A stretch of DNA of 64,000 nt from Bradyrhizobium sp. dw_411 (GTDB lineage: Bacteria; Pseudomonadota; Alphaproteobacteria; Rhizobiales; Xanthobacteraceae). The stretch is taken from contig NZ_JAAVUY010000011.1 of the NCBI RefSeq assembly GCF_018449695.1, positions 87,001-151,000 of the forward strand. The letters run 5' to 3'. A program made the translations under genes and the position numbers. The notes under the pieces were generated by a model. It had not been told where the DNA came from. It searched no databases and saw only the letters and a program-made list of their open reading frames with translations. The number at the start of each line of letters is the position of its first letter. Position 1 is the stretch's first letter. This document shows positions 26,412 through 34,818 of this stretch, piece after piece.

Positions 26412-28094
26412 CTAGGCCGCCCGCCCGATACTTGCGGCTTCCGCAGCCGCGCGCTGCATGCTCGACGACATCTCGCTCGTAACCGTACTCTGCTCTTCGA
26501 CCGCGGCCGCGGTGGAGGTCACGTATTCGCTGACGTTCTGAATGGCCTGCCGGATGGAATTGAGAGCTTCCACGACTTCGGCGGAAATGCCGTTTAACGA
26601 TCCGATTTCGCCGGTGATCTTGTCGGTGGCTTGCTTGGCCTGATTTGCGAGATTCTTGACCTCGGCAGCCACGACCGCGAACCCACGGCCGGCTTCACCG
26701 GCCCGTGCCGATTCAATCGTGGCATTGAGCGCCAGCAGATTGATCTGACCGGTGATGTCGCCAATAAGCTCGACGATGCCGCTCATCGACTGCGCCGCGA
26801 TGTTGAGCCGCTGGGCTTGTCCATCGGCGCGCTCGACCCGCTGTACGGCATCCGTGGCGGTCTCCTTCGATTTCACCATGGCCTCGGAGATTTCCCGGAC
26901 CGATGCGTTCAGTTCTTCGGCTCCCGCCGCGACCGACTCCATCATTCCGCGCACGCTTTCGCTCTTCATGCGCGCGATCACCTGCGCCGTCGTGTCGGTT
27001 GCGTACTTCACGACCTTGAACGGCTTGCCGTTGAGATCGAGGATCGGATTGTAGGAGGCCTGAATCCAGACTTCCTTGCCGCCCTTGCCAATCCGCTTGT
27101 ATTCGGCTGACTGGTATTCGCCCAGGTTAAGCTTGGTCCAGAATTCACGATACGCCGCGCCGTCGCGCTCAGCGGGATCGACGAACATGCTGTGGTGCCT
27201 TCCCTGGATTTCGTCCAGCAGATAGCCCACGGCGCCCAGAAAATTGCTGTTTGCCGTAATGATCGTGCCATCCATGTTGAATTCGATCACTGCCTGCGAT
27301 TTTCCGATCGCATCGATCTGACCGGCAAGGTTGGCGGTTTGCAGCTTCTGCTCCGTCACGTCGGTCGCGAATTTCACAACCTTGAAGGGCTTGCCCTTTT
27401 CGTCAAGAATTGGATTGTAGCTGGCCAGAATCCAGACTTCCTTGCCGCCTTTGCCAAGCCGCTTGTATTCATCCGCGAAGTATTCGCCACGATTCAAGGC
27501 GGCCCAGAACTCCCGATACGCCGGACTTTCCCGCATCGCCGGTTCGACGAACATGCTGTGATGTTTGCCCTGGATTTCCGCGAGCGAATAACCAAGGGTT
27601 TTGAGAAAATTCTCGTTGGCTTTTATGATGGTGCCGTCCAGGTCGAATTCGATGACCGCCTGCGCCCTTGCGATGGCATCGATCTTGCCGGCATCTTCCA
27701 TGCTTCCGATCTTCTGTGACGTAATATCGGTTGCGAATTTGATCACCTTGAGCGGTTTGCCCGCCGGATCGAGCACGGGATTGTAGGATGCCTGAATCCA
27801 GATCTCCCTGCCGCCTTTACCGATCCGCTTGTATTGGGCGGCCTGATATTCGCCACGATTGAGCTTGGCCCAGAATTCGCGATACGCGGCGCTGTCACGT
27901 TCGGACGCATCGACAAACATGCCGTGATGTTTGCCCTGGATTTCGGCAAGGCTGTAACCAATAGTCTTCAGGAAGTTTTCGTTCGCGGTGACGATGGTGC
28001 CATCCATGTTGAATTCGATCACCGCCTGCGATTTTCCGATGGCGGCGGATCGAACCAGCGCATCCCGCGTGGCCGCATTTTGCATTCCAAACAT
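26412..28094 (-). CDS. Soluble methyl-accepting chemotaxis protein with three PAS domains
   Basis: 560 residues from ATG at 28094, chosen because GAGGA lies 7-8 bases upstream; ATG at 28109 or 28160 are alternatives. Three tandem PAS domains (about residues 15-130, 140-250, 260-375) are very alike: each has SQAVIEF(N/D)(M/L)DGTI, GY.L.EIQG.HH.MFV and K(V/I).KFATD-type endings. A compact signalling domain follows with the hairpin tip DITGQINLLALNATIESARAGEAGRGFAVVAAEVKNLA. No membrane helix is present, so it is cytoplasmic and may sense redox state or a ligand via the PAS domains. No che genes are nearby, so it is an orphan receptor. Confidence 0.92.
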   Translation of the reverse strand: MFGMQNAATRDALVRSAAIGKSQAVIEFNMDGTIVTANENFLKTIGYSLAEIQGKHHGMFVDASERDSAAYREFWAKLNRGEYQAAQYKRIGKGGREIWIQASYNPVLDPAGKPLKVIKFATDITSQKIGSMEDAGKIDAIARAQAVIEFDLDGTIIKANENFLKTLGYSLAEIQGKHHSMFVEPAMRESPAYREFWAALNRGEYFADEYKRLGKGGKEVWILASYNPILDEKGKPFKVVKFATDVTEQKLQTANLAGQIDAIGKSQAVIEFNMDGTIITANSNFLGAVGYLLDEIQGRHHSMFVDPAERDGAAYREFWTKLNLGEYQSAEYKRIGKGGKEVWIQASYNPILDLNGKPFKVVKYATDTTAQVIARMKSESVRGMMESVAAGAEELNASVREISEAMVKSKETATDAVQRVERADGQAQRLNIAAQSMSGIVELIGDITGQINLLALNATIESARAGEAGRGFAVVAAEVKNLANQAKQATDKITGEIGSLNGISAEVVEALNSIRQAIQNVSEYVTSTAAAVEEQSTVTSEMSSSMQRAAAEAASIGRAA

Positions 28095-28587
28095 CCTGAA
28101 ATTCCTCATTCCTTTGCACGAAATAGAATCTGAAATGAACAGACCGGCGGCAACTCGCATCGATCAAATTGCGTCCGTACAATTACGTGGCTAACGCTAA
28201 CATTGCGTTTACCCTAAACCTGCCAGATCACTCAATTTGCGACGCGATCGGTGCGCTTGTTGTCGCTCAAGCAAAGAGAACACGACGATCAATCAACTCA
28301 AGGTAAGACCGCCGCGCACGCGCAATCCAAGACAGCTTCAAATCAACCATGAATGTTTATTCACGCCGTCTCACAACGTGCGCGGAGCGACGGACTGTCA
28401 TTAATTGAGCGATCCTGACGTTTTCAAACGGCGAGTGCTGCTTTACGACGCGGGAGATTTTCCGTTCGGCCTTGCGTTGGAATATCGCCGGCGCTTTAGT
28501 GTTTTCTTTTTCGGCCGGAATCAGGCCCACGAATAAAACTGAATTGGCTTATACGCGCCGAGCCTTTTTCCAACTTGACAATTTCCC
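28095..28587. other. Intergenic region between divergent MCP and AraC genes
   Basis: About 490 bases with lower GC than its surroundings and no convincing open frame. It must contain the promoters of both the chemoreceptor and the AraC-type regulator. I see no clear palindrome or sigma-factor consensus in it. Confidence 0.5.
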
Positions 28588-29538
28588 ATGTTCGAAACGT
28601 CTGATCTAGAAGAACTCAAACATTTTGGCGAGGCCGTGCTCGGCGCAACGAAAGTCGATCCGAAATTTTCGGGCGACTTCAAAGCCCATTTCAAGTTTTT
28701 CCAACTCCAGGATATCGGAATTTTTTCAGGGGGCGGCAATTTGGACGTGGCCCTGGAATATCCGGAGGTCGATTATGTCCGGCTGCAAATCGCCTTGAAA
28801 GGCAGCTCGACGACAACCATCAACGGCACGACCACGGAAACCAACGAGAAACAATCCTGCACCACGGGACCCGATCGCGCCTCGCAAATCGTTTGCAAGG
28901 ATGGTGACGGACTGAGCCTTCGCGTGAGCTTCGGGGCAGTGGAGCGAAAGCTGGCTCTGCTTTTGGGCGCCCAGCCGAAGGGCCATCTGGAATTTATGGC
29001 GGCGACAAATGTCGATCAGCCACATGTCCGGGCGCTGCATCAAATGATCCAGTTTTGCGCCCAGCAACTGGATTCAACGACCGCCGAACTGCCGCCTCTC
29101 GCGCTGCGTGAGCTCGAGCAGGCTATCATCGTGTCCTTCCTGTGCGCGAACCGGCACAGCTTCAGTCATCTTCTCGAACAGGACACCGAAAGTATCAGGC
29201 CTGGACTGGTCCATCGCGCGGAGGAGTTCATCGAAGCCAACTGGAACAAGGCGATCACGATCGAAAGCCTCGTCGACGTGACCGGCGCAAACGCCCGCGC
29301 GATTTTCAGGGCATTCCAGCGCAGCCGGGGTTATTCACCGATGGCTTTCGCCAAGGGCGTCCGGCTGAACCATGCAAAACAGATGCTGTCATCACCGGGC
29401 GCACAGACGTCGGTCGCCGGTGTCGCCTTCCATTGTGGCTTTGCAAATCTCGGACATTTCGCCAAGGAATACAGAGAGGCGTTCGGCGAACGTCCCTCCG
29501 AGACCCTCACACGTAAAATGCGAGGGGGCGCGACCTGA
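28588..29538 (+). CDS. AraC-family transcriptional regulator
   Basis: 316 residues. The C-terminal 100 residues carry two helix-turn-helix motifs: ITIESLVDVTGANARAIFRAFQRSRGYSPMAF and TSVAGVAFHCGFANLGHFAKEYREAFGERPSE. The N-terminal 180 residues form an AraC-binding-domain-2 cupin region (residues 40-120). Related regulators control catabolic genes, often oxygenases. It is divergent from the chemoreceptor and convergent with a TSUP permease; the target is not obvious. Confidence 0.92.
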   Translation: MFETSDLEELKHFGEAVLGATKVDPKFSGDFKAHFKFFQLQDIGIFSGGGNLDVALEYPEVDYVRLQIALKGSSTTTINGTTTETNEKQSCTTGPDRASQIVCKDGDGLSLRVSFGAVERKLALLLGAQPKGHLEFMAATNVDQPHVRALHQMIQFCAQQLDSTTAELPPLALRELEQAIIVSFLCANRHSFSHLLEQDTESIRPGLVHRAEEFIEANWNKAITIESLVDVTGANARAIFRAFQRSRGYSPMAFAKGVRLNHAKQMLSSPGAQTSVAGVAFHCGFANLGHFAKEYREAFGERPSETLTRKMRGGAT

Positions 29539-29578
29539 AGACGGCCGACCGCGAGGGATTTTGCGGTCGGCTGGGGTT

Positions 29579-30385
29579 CTACGGCCGCGCCGCCATATAG
29601 CCCGCCATTCCCAGGACCATCACGACAAAGGTCGGCCGCAGCACGCGCTCTGGCAGGCGGTTGGCGGCGCGGGCGCCGACCGCGCTGGCGATCCAGAGTC
29701 CGCCGACGACCCCCGCGATCGACCACCACGGGATGGCCCATCCCTGCGCCAGATAGATCGCCGCGGCAGGTATTGTCAGCGGCAACAATGTGAGGATCAG
29801 GCTCATCGCCTGCGCCCGGTGCTGTCCGAGATGCAGGACCGTGGTCGACAGCGCGGTCACCGCGAGACCGCCGCCGATGCCCAGCACCCCCGACGACAGG
29901 CCGGCGACAACGCCGATCGCGACCAATGCCGGCCAGTTAACTGTCGCTGGCTCTTCCGGCCTCGACGACGGCGACGACCTGCTACGCAATGCGGCGATCG
30001 CCGCCAGGATCAGCAGGTAACCGACGAACGACCAGCGCAAGGCGCGATCGGACAAGCCGCCGGCGCCGATCGCGCCCAATGCACCGCCGATGATGAAGCC
30101 GATGGACAGCGCCACCACCCATTCGACCGGCACGGCCTGCCCGCGCCGCCTGTATTCAGAAACACCGCCGAGGCCGGTCGGTGGAATCTGCGCGACCAGC
30201 GATATCCCCTGCGCGATGTGCTGATCGACGCCCAGCGTGATGCAAACGGCGGGCACCAAAATGCCGCCCGGGCTCACACCAAGCAGCCCGGAGACGAAGC
30301 CGGCCATCGCGCCGGCCCCGCCGCCTTTCAAGACAGCCAGCAGGTCGGCGAAATTCACCCAGTCCCACATGTTCAACTCCACCAA
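29579..30385 (-). CDS. TSUP family permease (TauE/SafE type)
   Basis: 268 residues from GTG at 30385; ATG at 30370 would remove five residues. About eight helices with the two glycine-rich half signatures GFVSGLLGVSPGGILVPAVCI and GLSSGVLGIGGGLAVTALST. It belongs to the same superfamily as the protein encoded at 9161 but is not a close copy. A TetR regulator is encoded divergently at 30593, 207 bases away, and is the likely local repressor. The exported anion is unknown. Confidence 0.9.
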   Translation of the reverse strand: MVELNMWDWVNFADLLAVLKGGGAGAMAGFVSGLLGVSPGGILVPAVCITLGVDQHIAQGISLVAQIPPTGLGGVSEYRRRGQAVPVEWVVALSIGFIIGGALGAIGAGGLSDRALRWSFVGYLLILAAIAALRSRSSPSSRPEEPATVNWPALVAIGVVAGLSSGVLGIGGGLAVTALSTTVLHLGQHRAQAMSLILTLLPLTIPAAAIYLAQGWAIPWWSIAGVVGGLWIASAVGARAANRLPERVLRPTFVVMVLGMAGYMAARP

Positions 30386-30592
30386 CCGCCACGCGCCGCC
30401 GGCGTCACGCCGAGGGCAGGCGCGACCGCGATCCCGGACGCGTCCAACTCATCGAATGGGTGGATTGACGGCCGTAACTTTTCCCATATAAAAAGAATGT
30501 CCGTTTTTCTTGTGTTCGGCAATCCCCAGATTTGTCGGATCGGATGCCGGGAGAGGCGACGGCGCGTCTCGCAAGGGGTTGAGCGGAAGACA

Positions 30593-31195
30593 ATGCCCAA
30601 GGTCAAACCGGAGACATCGAAGGCGCGGCGCGATGAAATTCTCGAGGCGGCGGAGATCTGCTTCGCGCGCCAGGGGTTTCATCAGACCACGATCCGGGAT
30701 GTAATCCGGCAATCGGGGCTGAGCGCCGGCTGCATCTATGGCTACTTTTCCACCAAGGAAGATCTGATCCGGGCGATCGGAGAGCGGCGGCACGCGCGCG
30801 ACGCGACCCTGCTTTCGCCCGGCGACAAGGCGGCCGATCCGATCACGCTGCTGCGCGCTATCGCCCGCCAATTCCTGACCGATCTTGCAAACGAAGATGG
30901 ACTTCGGACCCGCAGGGTCGCGTTGCAATTATGGGCCGAGGCGCTCCGCAACGACGAGATCAAGGCTCAGGTCACCGGCGGCATTCACGTTCCGATTGCG
31001 GCGATCGTAGCCTTGGTACAACGAGGGCAGCGCCTTGGCCTGATCGACAAGAAGCTGACCCCGTCCACGATTGCGCGCATGATGGTGTCGATGTTTCAGG
31101 GCTATGTGCTCCAGCGCGTATGGGGCGAACCGTTCAAGGCAAAGGCCGCGCTTGACGCGTTCGACATCGTGCTCCGCGGCCTCACGCCGCGTTGA
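30593..31195 (+). CDS. TetR/AcrR-family transcriptional regulator
   Basis: 200 residues from ATG at 30593; a much longer open frame runs through upstream in the same phase but is antisense to the permease gene and not real. The HTH is in FARQGFHQTTIRDVIRQSGLSAGCIYGYFSTKEDLIRAI. The rest is the helical ligand-binding domain (ALQLWAEALRNDEIKAQV, ARMMVSMFQGYVLQRVWG). It is divergent from the TSUP permease gene, the probable target. A MITE-like element begins 31 bases after its stop. Confidence 0.92.
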   Translation: MPKVKPETSKARRDEILEAAEICFARQGFHQTTIRDVIRQSGLSAGCIYGYFSTKEDLIRAIGERRHARDATLLSPGDKAADPITLLRAIARQFLTDLANEDGLRTRRVALQLWAEALRNDEIKAQVTGGIHVPIAAIVALVQRGQRLGLIDKKLTPSTIARMMVSMFQGYVLQRVWGEPFKAKAALDAFDIVLRGLTPR

Positions 31196-31226
31196 AGCAT
31201 ACCACGGTGCGCGCGCTACGCGCCGA

Positions 31227-31467
31227 CCTCTCCCCGCAAGCGGCAGGGCTATCGCATATGACTTTCCGCCGCGGTAATCGCCTGGGGCCTCATGGTTCGA
31301 GACGCCTCGAAGACGAGGCTCCTCACCATGAGGGTTTGAGTAGCCGCACAGAAAGTCCTCATCCTGAGGGGACGCCGCAGGCGGCCGTCTCGAAGGATGG
31401 CCGCACAAAGACTGCAGGCCCAATCTCTTTCCTCATATGCGATAGCCCTACCGCACGCGGGGCGAGG
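31227..31467. mobile_element. MITE-like element, copy 2 (inverted relative to copy 1)
   Basis: About 241 bases, nearly the exact reverse complement of 21565-21808, with the same roughly 34-base terminal inverted repeats (left CCTCTCCCCGCAAGCGG.., right ..CCGCACGCGGGGCGAGG). It has no gene. The left terminus has more mismatches than the right. Confidence 0.78.
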
Positions 31468-31501
31468 TGAACCAGCCTCTGCGCCGATTCGATCCCCCGG
31501 G

Positions 31502-32746
31502 CTAATTCTCGTACACCATCCGCGCCCGGATCGTGCCTTCGAGGGCGCGGATATCGTCGAGCAGGCCGTGGCTGTCGTGTCCGGTCAAATCGGCATCGAG
31601 CACGACGTAGCCGAGTTCGCGATCGGTCTCGAGATATTGCGCGATGATGTTGATGTCGCGCTGTACGAATATCTCGTTGAGCCGCCGCAGCATGCCCGGC
31701 ACGTTGCGGTGAACATGGCTGAAGCGCGCACCGGTCGTGCGCGCCTGCAACTGGACCTGCGGAAAGTTCACCGCGCCCATCGTCGAGCCGCTGCTGAAAT
31801 AATCGAGCATCTTGCGCGCCACTTCGCGGCCGATGCGGTCCTGCGCCTGCTCGGTTGAACCGCCGATATGCGGGGTCAGGATCACGTTCTTGAGGCCCTG
31901 TAGCGGGGTTTTAAAGCGATCCGAATTCGAAGACGGCTCGACTGGAAACACGTCGAGCGCCGCTCCCGCCAGATGCCCATCACGAAGGGCTTTTGCCAGC
32001 GCATCGAGATCGACGACGGTGCCGCGGCTGTTGTTGATCAGATAGGAGCCAGGCTTCATCAACCGCAGTTCGGCATCTCCGATCATGCCTGCCGTGGCCG
32101 GCGTTTCCGGCACGTGCAGGCTGACGATATCGCTCTCGGCCAGAAGCTCCCCGAGCGTCTCGACCGGCTCGGTATTGCCGTGACGAAGCTTGTCGGTCTG
32201 GTCGAAGAAGATCACCTTCATGCCCATCGCTTCGGCGAGCATCGAAAGCTGCGAGCCGATATTGCCGTAACCGACAATGCCCAGCGTGCGGCCGCGCACT
32301 TCATGGCTGTCGGTGGCGGACTTGTCCCAGGCACCGTCATGCGCCGCGACCGAGCGCGGAAAAATCCGCCGCAGCAGCATCACAATCTCGCCGATCACGA
32401 GTTCGGCCACGCTGCGGGTATTCGAGAACGGCGCGTTGAAGACGGGAATGCCGCACCGGCGCGCCGCGTCGAGATCAACCTGATTGGTTCCGACGCTGAA
32501 ACATCCGACCACCATCAACCCGTCGGCCTCGGCAAAGACGTCTGACGTGAGCTGGGTTCGCGACCGAATCCCCAGGAGGTCGACGCCTTTGATGGCCGCG
32601 CGCAGCGCATCGCCATCGAGAGCCTTGGGCAACCGCTCGACGCTCAGATATCTGGAATTCGAAAACAGTTCGACGGCGCTGTCGTTCACGCCCTCCAGAA
32701 GAAGGACCTTGCCCCTCTGAACGGGCTGTGACGGATCAATCGGCAT
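31502..32746 (-). CDS. serA: D-3-phosphoglycerate dehydrogenase (first step of serine synthesis)
   Basis: 414 residues; ATG at 32746 has GGAGATGAT upstream. It oxidises 3-phosphoglycerate to 3-phosphohydroxypyruvate with NAD. The Rossmann motif is GIVGYGNIGSQ; substrate and catalytic residues lie in NNSRGTVVDLDALAKAL, and the catalytic His in ILTPHIGGSTEQAQDRIG. A C-terminal ACT domain for serine feedback (about residues 340-414, ending GTIRARMVYEN) follows directly. This is the short Escherichia coli-type enzyme without the extra intervening domain common in alphaproteobacterial SerA, so a second, longer SerA may exist elsewhere. Confidence 0.92.
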   Translation of the reverse strand: MPIDPSQPVQRGKVLLLEGVNDSAVELFSNSRYLSVERLPKALDGDALRAAIKGVDLLGIRSRTQLTSDVFAEADGLMVVGCFSVGTNQVDLDAARRCGIPVFNAPFSNTRSVAELVIGEIVMLLRRIFPRSVAAHDGAWDKSATDSHEVRGRTLGIVGYGNIGSQLSMLAEAMGMKVIFFDQTDKLRHGNTEPVETLGELLAESDIVSLHVPETPATAGMIGDAELRLMKPGSYLINNSRGTVVDLDALAKALRDGHLAGAALDVFPVEPSSNSDRFKTPLQGLKNVILTPHIGGSTEQAQDRIGREVARKMLDYFSSGSTMGAVNFPQVQLQARTTGARFSHVHRNVPGMLRRLNEIFVQRDINIIAQYLETDRELGYVVLDADLTGHDSHGLLDDIRALEGTIRARMVYEN

Positions 32747-32926
32747 ATCATCTCCATGGATCGGCCAGTCGCGGCCTCGCTATAGTCCTACAGGGATCTA
32801 TGCGACGGCCGCGCGAATGGAAGATGATTCTTACACCTTTGTCCGCTCTGATTCGGGATGGCATTGAGGCAAGGCACAGGGGCCACCGATGCCTGCCCCC
32901 TCGCCCCGCTTGGCGGTTTCGCCGGA

Positions 32927-33361
32927 TTACCAGCGCCATCCCCAGCCGCGATAGCCCCAGCCATAGCCGTAATAAGGTCCATAGCCATAGCCGTAACCAT
33001 ATGGCCGGTAATAGCCCGGCGGACCGGCGACATAGCGCGGGCCATAGACCGGGGGGCCTTCTTCCTCTTCGACGATCTCGCCGGGTCGCAGTCGATTCGG
33101 TGGCGGCCGGCGCGCCATGCCGACATTCTGGGCGATGGCGAAGCCTTTCTTGTCGTCCACCGAGACCTCGCACCATCCATTGGTGCACTTGCCGACGTCG
33201 ACCGTGGCACCCTTCAGCATCAGGGTCACAACCTCGCCGTCGGTGCCGGGCGATTTTCGCAAATTGGTATCCACGCCGAGAGTGACCGGCTTGGCCATCG
33301 CACCAACCGCCGGCAGAAGCGAGAAAATGGCGGCCGCTGCCGCGATTCGTACAAAGCCCAT
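32927..33361 (-). CDS. Exported SH3-domain protein with Gly/Tyr-rich tail
   Basis: 144 residues from ATG at 33361, with GAGAGGAC upstream. A signal peptide ends near AVGAMA. A bacterial SH3 domain (SH3b) covers about residues 25-85: TNLRKSPGTDGEVVTLMLKGATVDVGKCTNGWCEVS is typical. An acidic linker (EEEEG) leads to a C-terminus made of Pro, Gly, Tyr and Trp (PYGYGYGYGPYYGYGW). Such proteins are periplasmic or cell-surface and may bind peptidoglycan or other proteins. The function is not known. Confidence 0.85.
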   Translation of the reverse strand: MGFVRIAAAAAIFSLLPAVGAMAKPVTLGVDTNLRKSPGTDGEVVTLMLKGATVDVGKCTNGWCEVSVDDKKGFAIAQNVGMARRPPPNRLRPGEIVEEEEGPPVYGPRYVAGPPGYYRPYGYGYGYGPYYGYGWGYRGWGWRW

Positions 33362-33609
33362 GACTGTCCTCTCGTTTCCTTCCGAAGCTGTGCCGCCCGC
33401 GGCGCTATTTAACGCCAGCCGTGTCCTCGTATTCAATATCTTCGCGTCAAAAAACCTTCGCGCCTTACCGTCTTTTAACTTGATCGCGGGCGATGGCGGC
33501 GGGGAACGGCCGCGGACGAGCCGCCTGCCCGTCACGTTTCGTAAGGTTTGGATTGCCGATGATGCGCCCCGACGCGCCGCCAGATGATGCCGCGGACAAA
33601 AGCCGCGGC

Positions 33610-34263
33610 TCAGATCATCGCGGCGACTTTTTCCAGGCCGATCAGGCGGGCCAGCGTACGCACTTCGCGCTTCTGGTCCTCGCGCAGTTGAAACAACAAC
33701 GGCATCGCGGCCGACTTCAACTGCTGGACTTCTTCGGCGTCGGGGTCGATCGGTGCGGCGTTCGGATCGGTTTGCTTGGTGGCGTGAATCTTCCGGGCCA
33801 CCGCGCGCAATGCGCTTTCAACCGCCGGCCAATAGGATTCCTGCGAGGACGAAAGCTTGAGGCGGTCCTTGATGCCGGCGATCTGCGCGTCGCTCAGCAA
33901 CGCGTAGGATTTTTGCTGCGGCGGCGGTGCCGGCTTGCTGGCGACTTTGGGCTTCGGCGCCGATGGCAGCGCGACCGGGTCTGTGAGCTTCGGCGTCTCG
34001 ATGTCGGCCGGCGTGCTGGAGGCAAAGGCCTGCCGCAACGGGGTGGCGGGGATCGCATCGGCTGCCGGCGGTTCGAGCGAAGCCTGCGCCGCTATGATAA
34101 CGGCGAGCTTGTCCTTTTTGCTTTCCCTGTTCGAGACCGGCCCATCGGTCATGGTTAAAGCGGTCGCCATCGCCGGCCCGGCGGACGGCACGCTGGCACG
34201 GCCGAGGATGCTGGCCGCAGCGGCGCCGACGACCAGAAGGCACGTCAGCGCGATGATGGTCAT
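33610..34263 (-). CDS. Hypothetical exported protein, Spy/CpxP-like C-terminal region
   Basis: 217 residues from ATG at 34263 (a TTG at 34287 is possible). An N-terminal helix (MTIIALTCLLVVGAAAASIL) is a signal or anchor. A Pro/Ala/Lys-rich linker follows. The last 95 residues are helical and Lys/Arg/Gln rich (LSDAQIAGIKDRLKLSSSQESYWPAVESALRAVAR, REDQKREVRTLARLIGL), similar in pattern to LTXXQ-type Spy/CpxP chaperones. No catalytic residues are visible. Likely a periplasmic stress or structural protein; this is an inference from pattern only. Confidence 0.75.
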   Translation of the reverse strand: MTIIALTCLLVVGAAAASILGRASVPSAGPAMATALTMTDGPVSNRESKKDKLAVIIAAQASLEPPAADAIPATPLRQAFASSTPADIETPKLTDPVALPSAPKPKVASKPAPPPQQKSYALLSDAQIAGIKDRLKLSSSQESYWPAVESALRAVARKIHATKQTDPNAAPIDPDAEEVQQLKSAAMPLLFQLREDQKREVRTLARLIGLEKVAAMI

Positions 34264-34401
34264 GGCTCTCGTCAAGCCGCTCTCCAATTGAGTACGCGAA
34301 GCACAACCATTTTCCCGGCAAAAAGGGCGCGAATTAAGGCTTAATCGTGCGCGACGGCGTGATTTTGGCAGCCCTACGAGGGGGCTGAAGGAGCGGAAAG
34401 A

Positions 34402-34647
34402 TCAGGCCGCGGCCGCGAGATCGTAGGCTTCCTGGATGTCGGCGACGATATCGGACGCCTCCCACAGCGCATCCGGGGCAACCGATTGCAGGCTGATGGT
34501 CCAGTTGCTCTTCGCGGTGCGGGGCATGCTGACAATGTCGAATTGCACGTTTCGGCACAGCGGATGCCGGTCGAGGGCATAGGCGACCCGCGCCTTGATC
34601 TCGTCGATCGTGGCGGGTGTCTTGGCAAAGAGCGTCTCGAAATCCAT
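34402..34647 (-). CDS. Small conserved hypothetical protein
   Basis: 81 residues, ATG at 34647 preceded by AAGGGGATG. Composition is ordinary and soluble, with no membrane helix or signal peptide (MDFETLFAKTPATIDEIKAR, RTAKSNWTISLQSV, EASDIVADIQEAYDLAAAA). The mix of helices and a short strand suggests a small alpha/beta fold. Not recognised. Confidence 0.68.
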   Translation of the reverse strand: MDFETLFAKTPATIDEIKARVAYALDRHPLCRNVQFDIVSMPRTAKSNWTISLQSVAPDALWEASDIVADIQEAYDLAAAA

Positions 34648-34818
34648 GTCGCATCCCCTTTAACCGCGGCTTTGGGTGCTGCCCGCCGATGGAGCGAGGG
34701 GCGGCCCTGGACATGATTTTCGGCTCCCCTTGGTTAATGGCGCGTTAAGCCGGGGAACCTTTGCAGGGCGGGCGCAGCAAACGTGATAGGGTGGCCTGGC
34801 ACGGCTGGGCTGCGGCTT

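Noticed and set aside
29372..30592. Upstream extension of the TetR reading frame into a 607-residue protein
   Set aside because: The extension is antisense to the TSUP permease and to the end of the AraC gene and is Arg-rich without domains; the ATG at 30593 gives a normal TetR protein.
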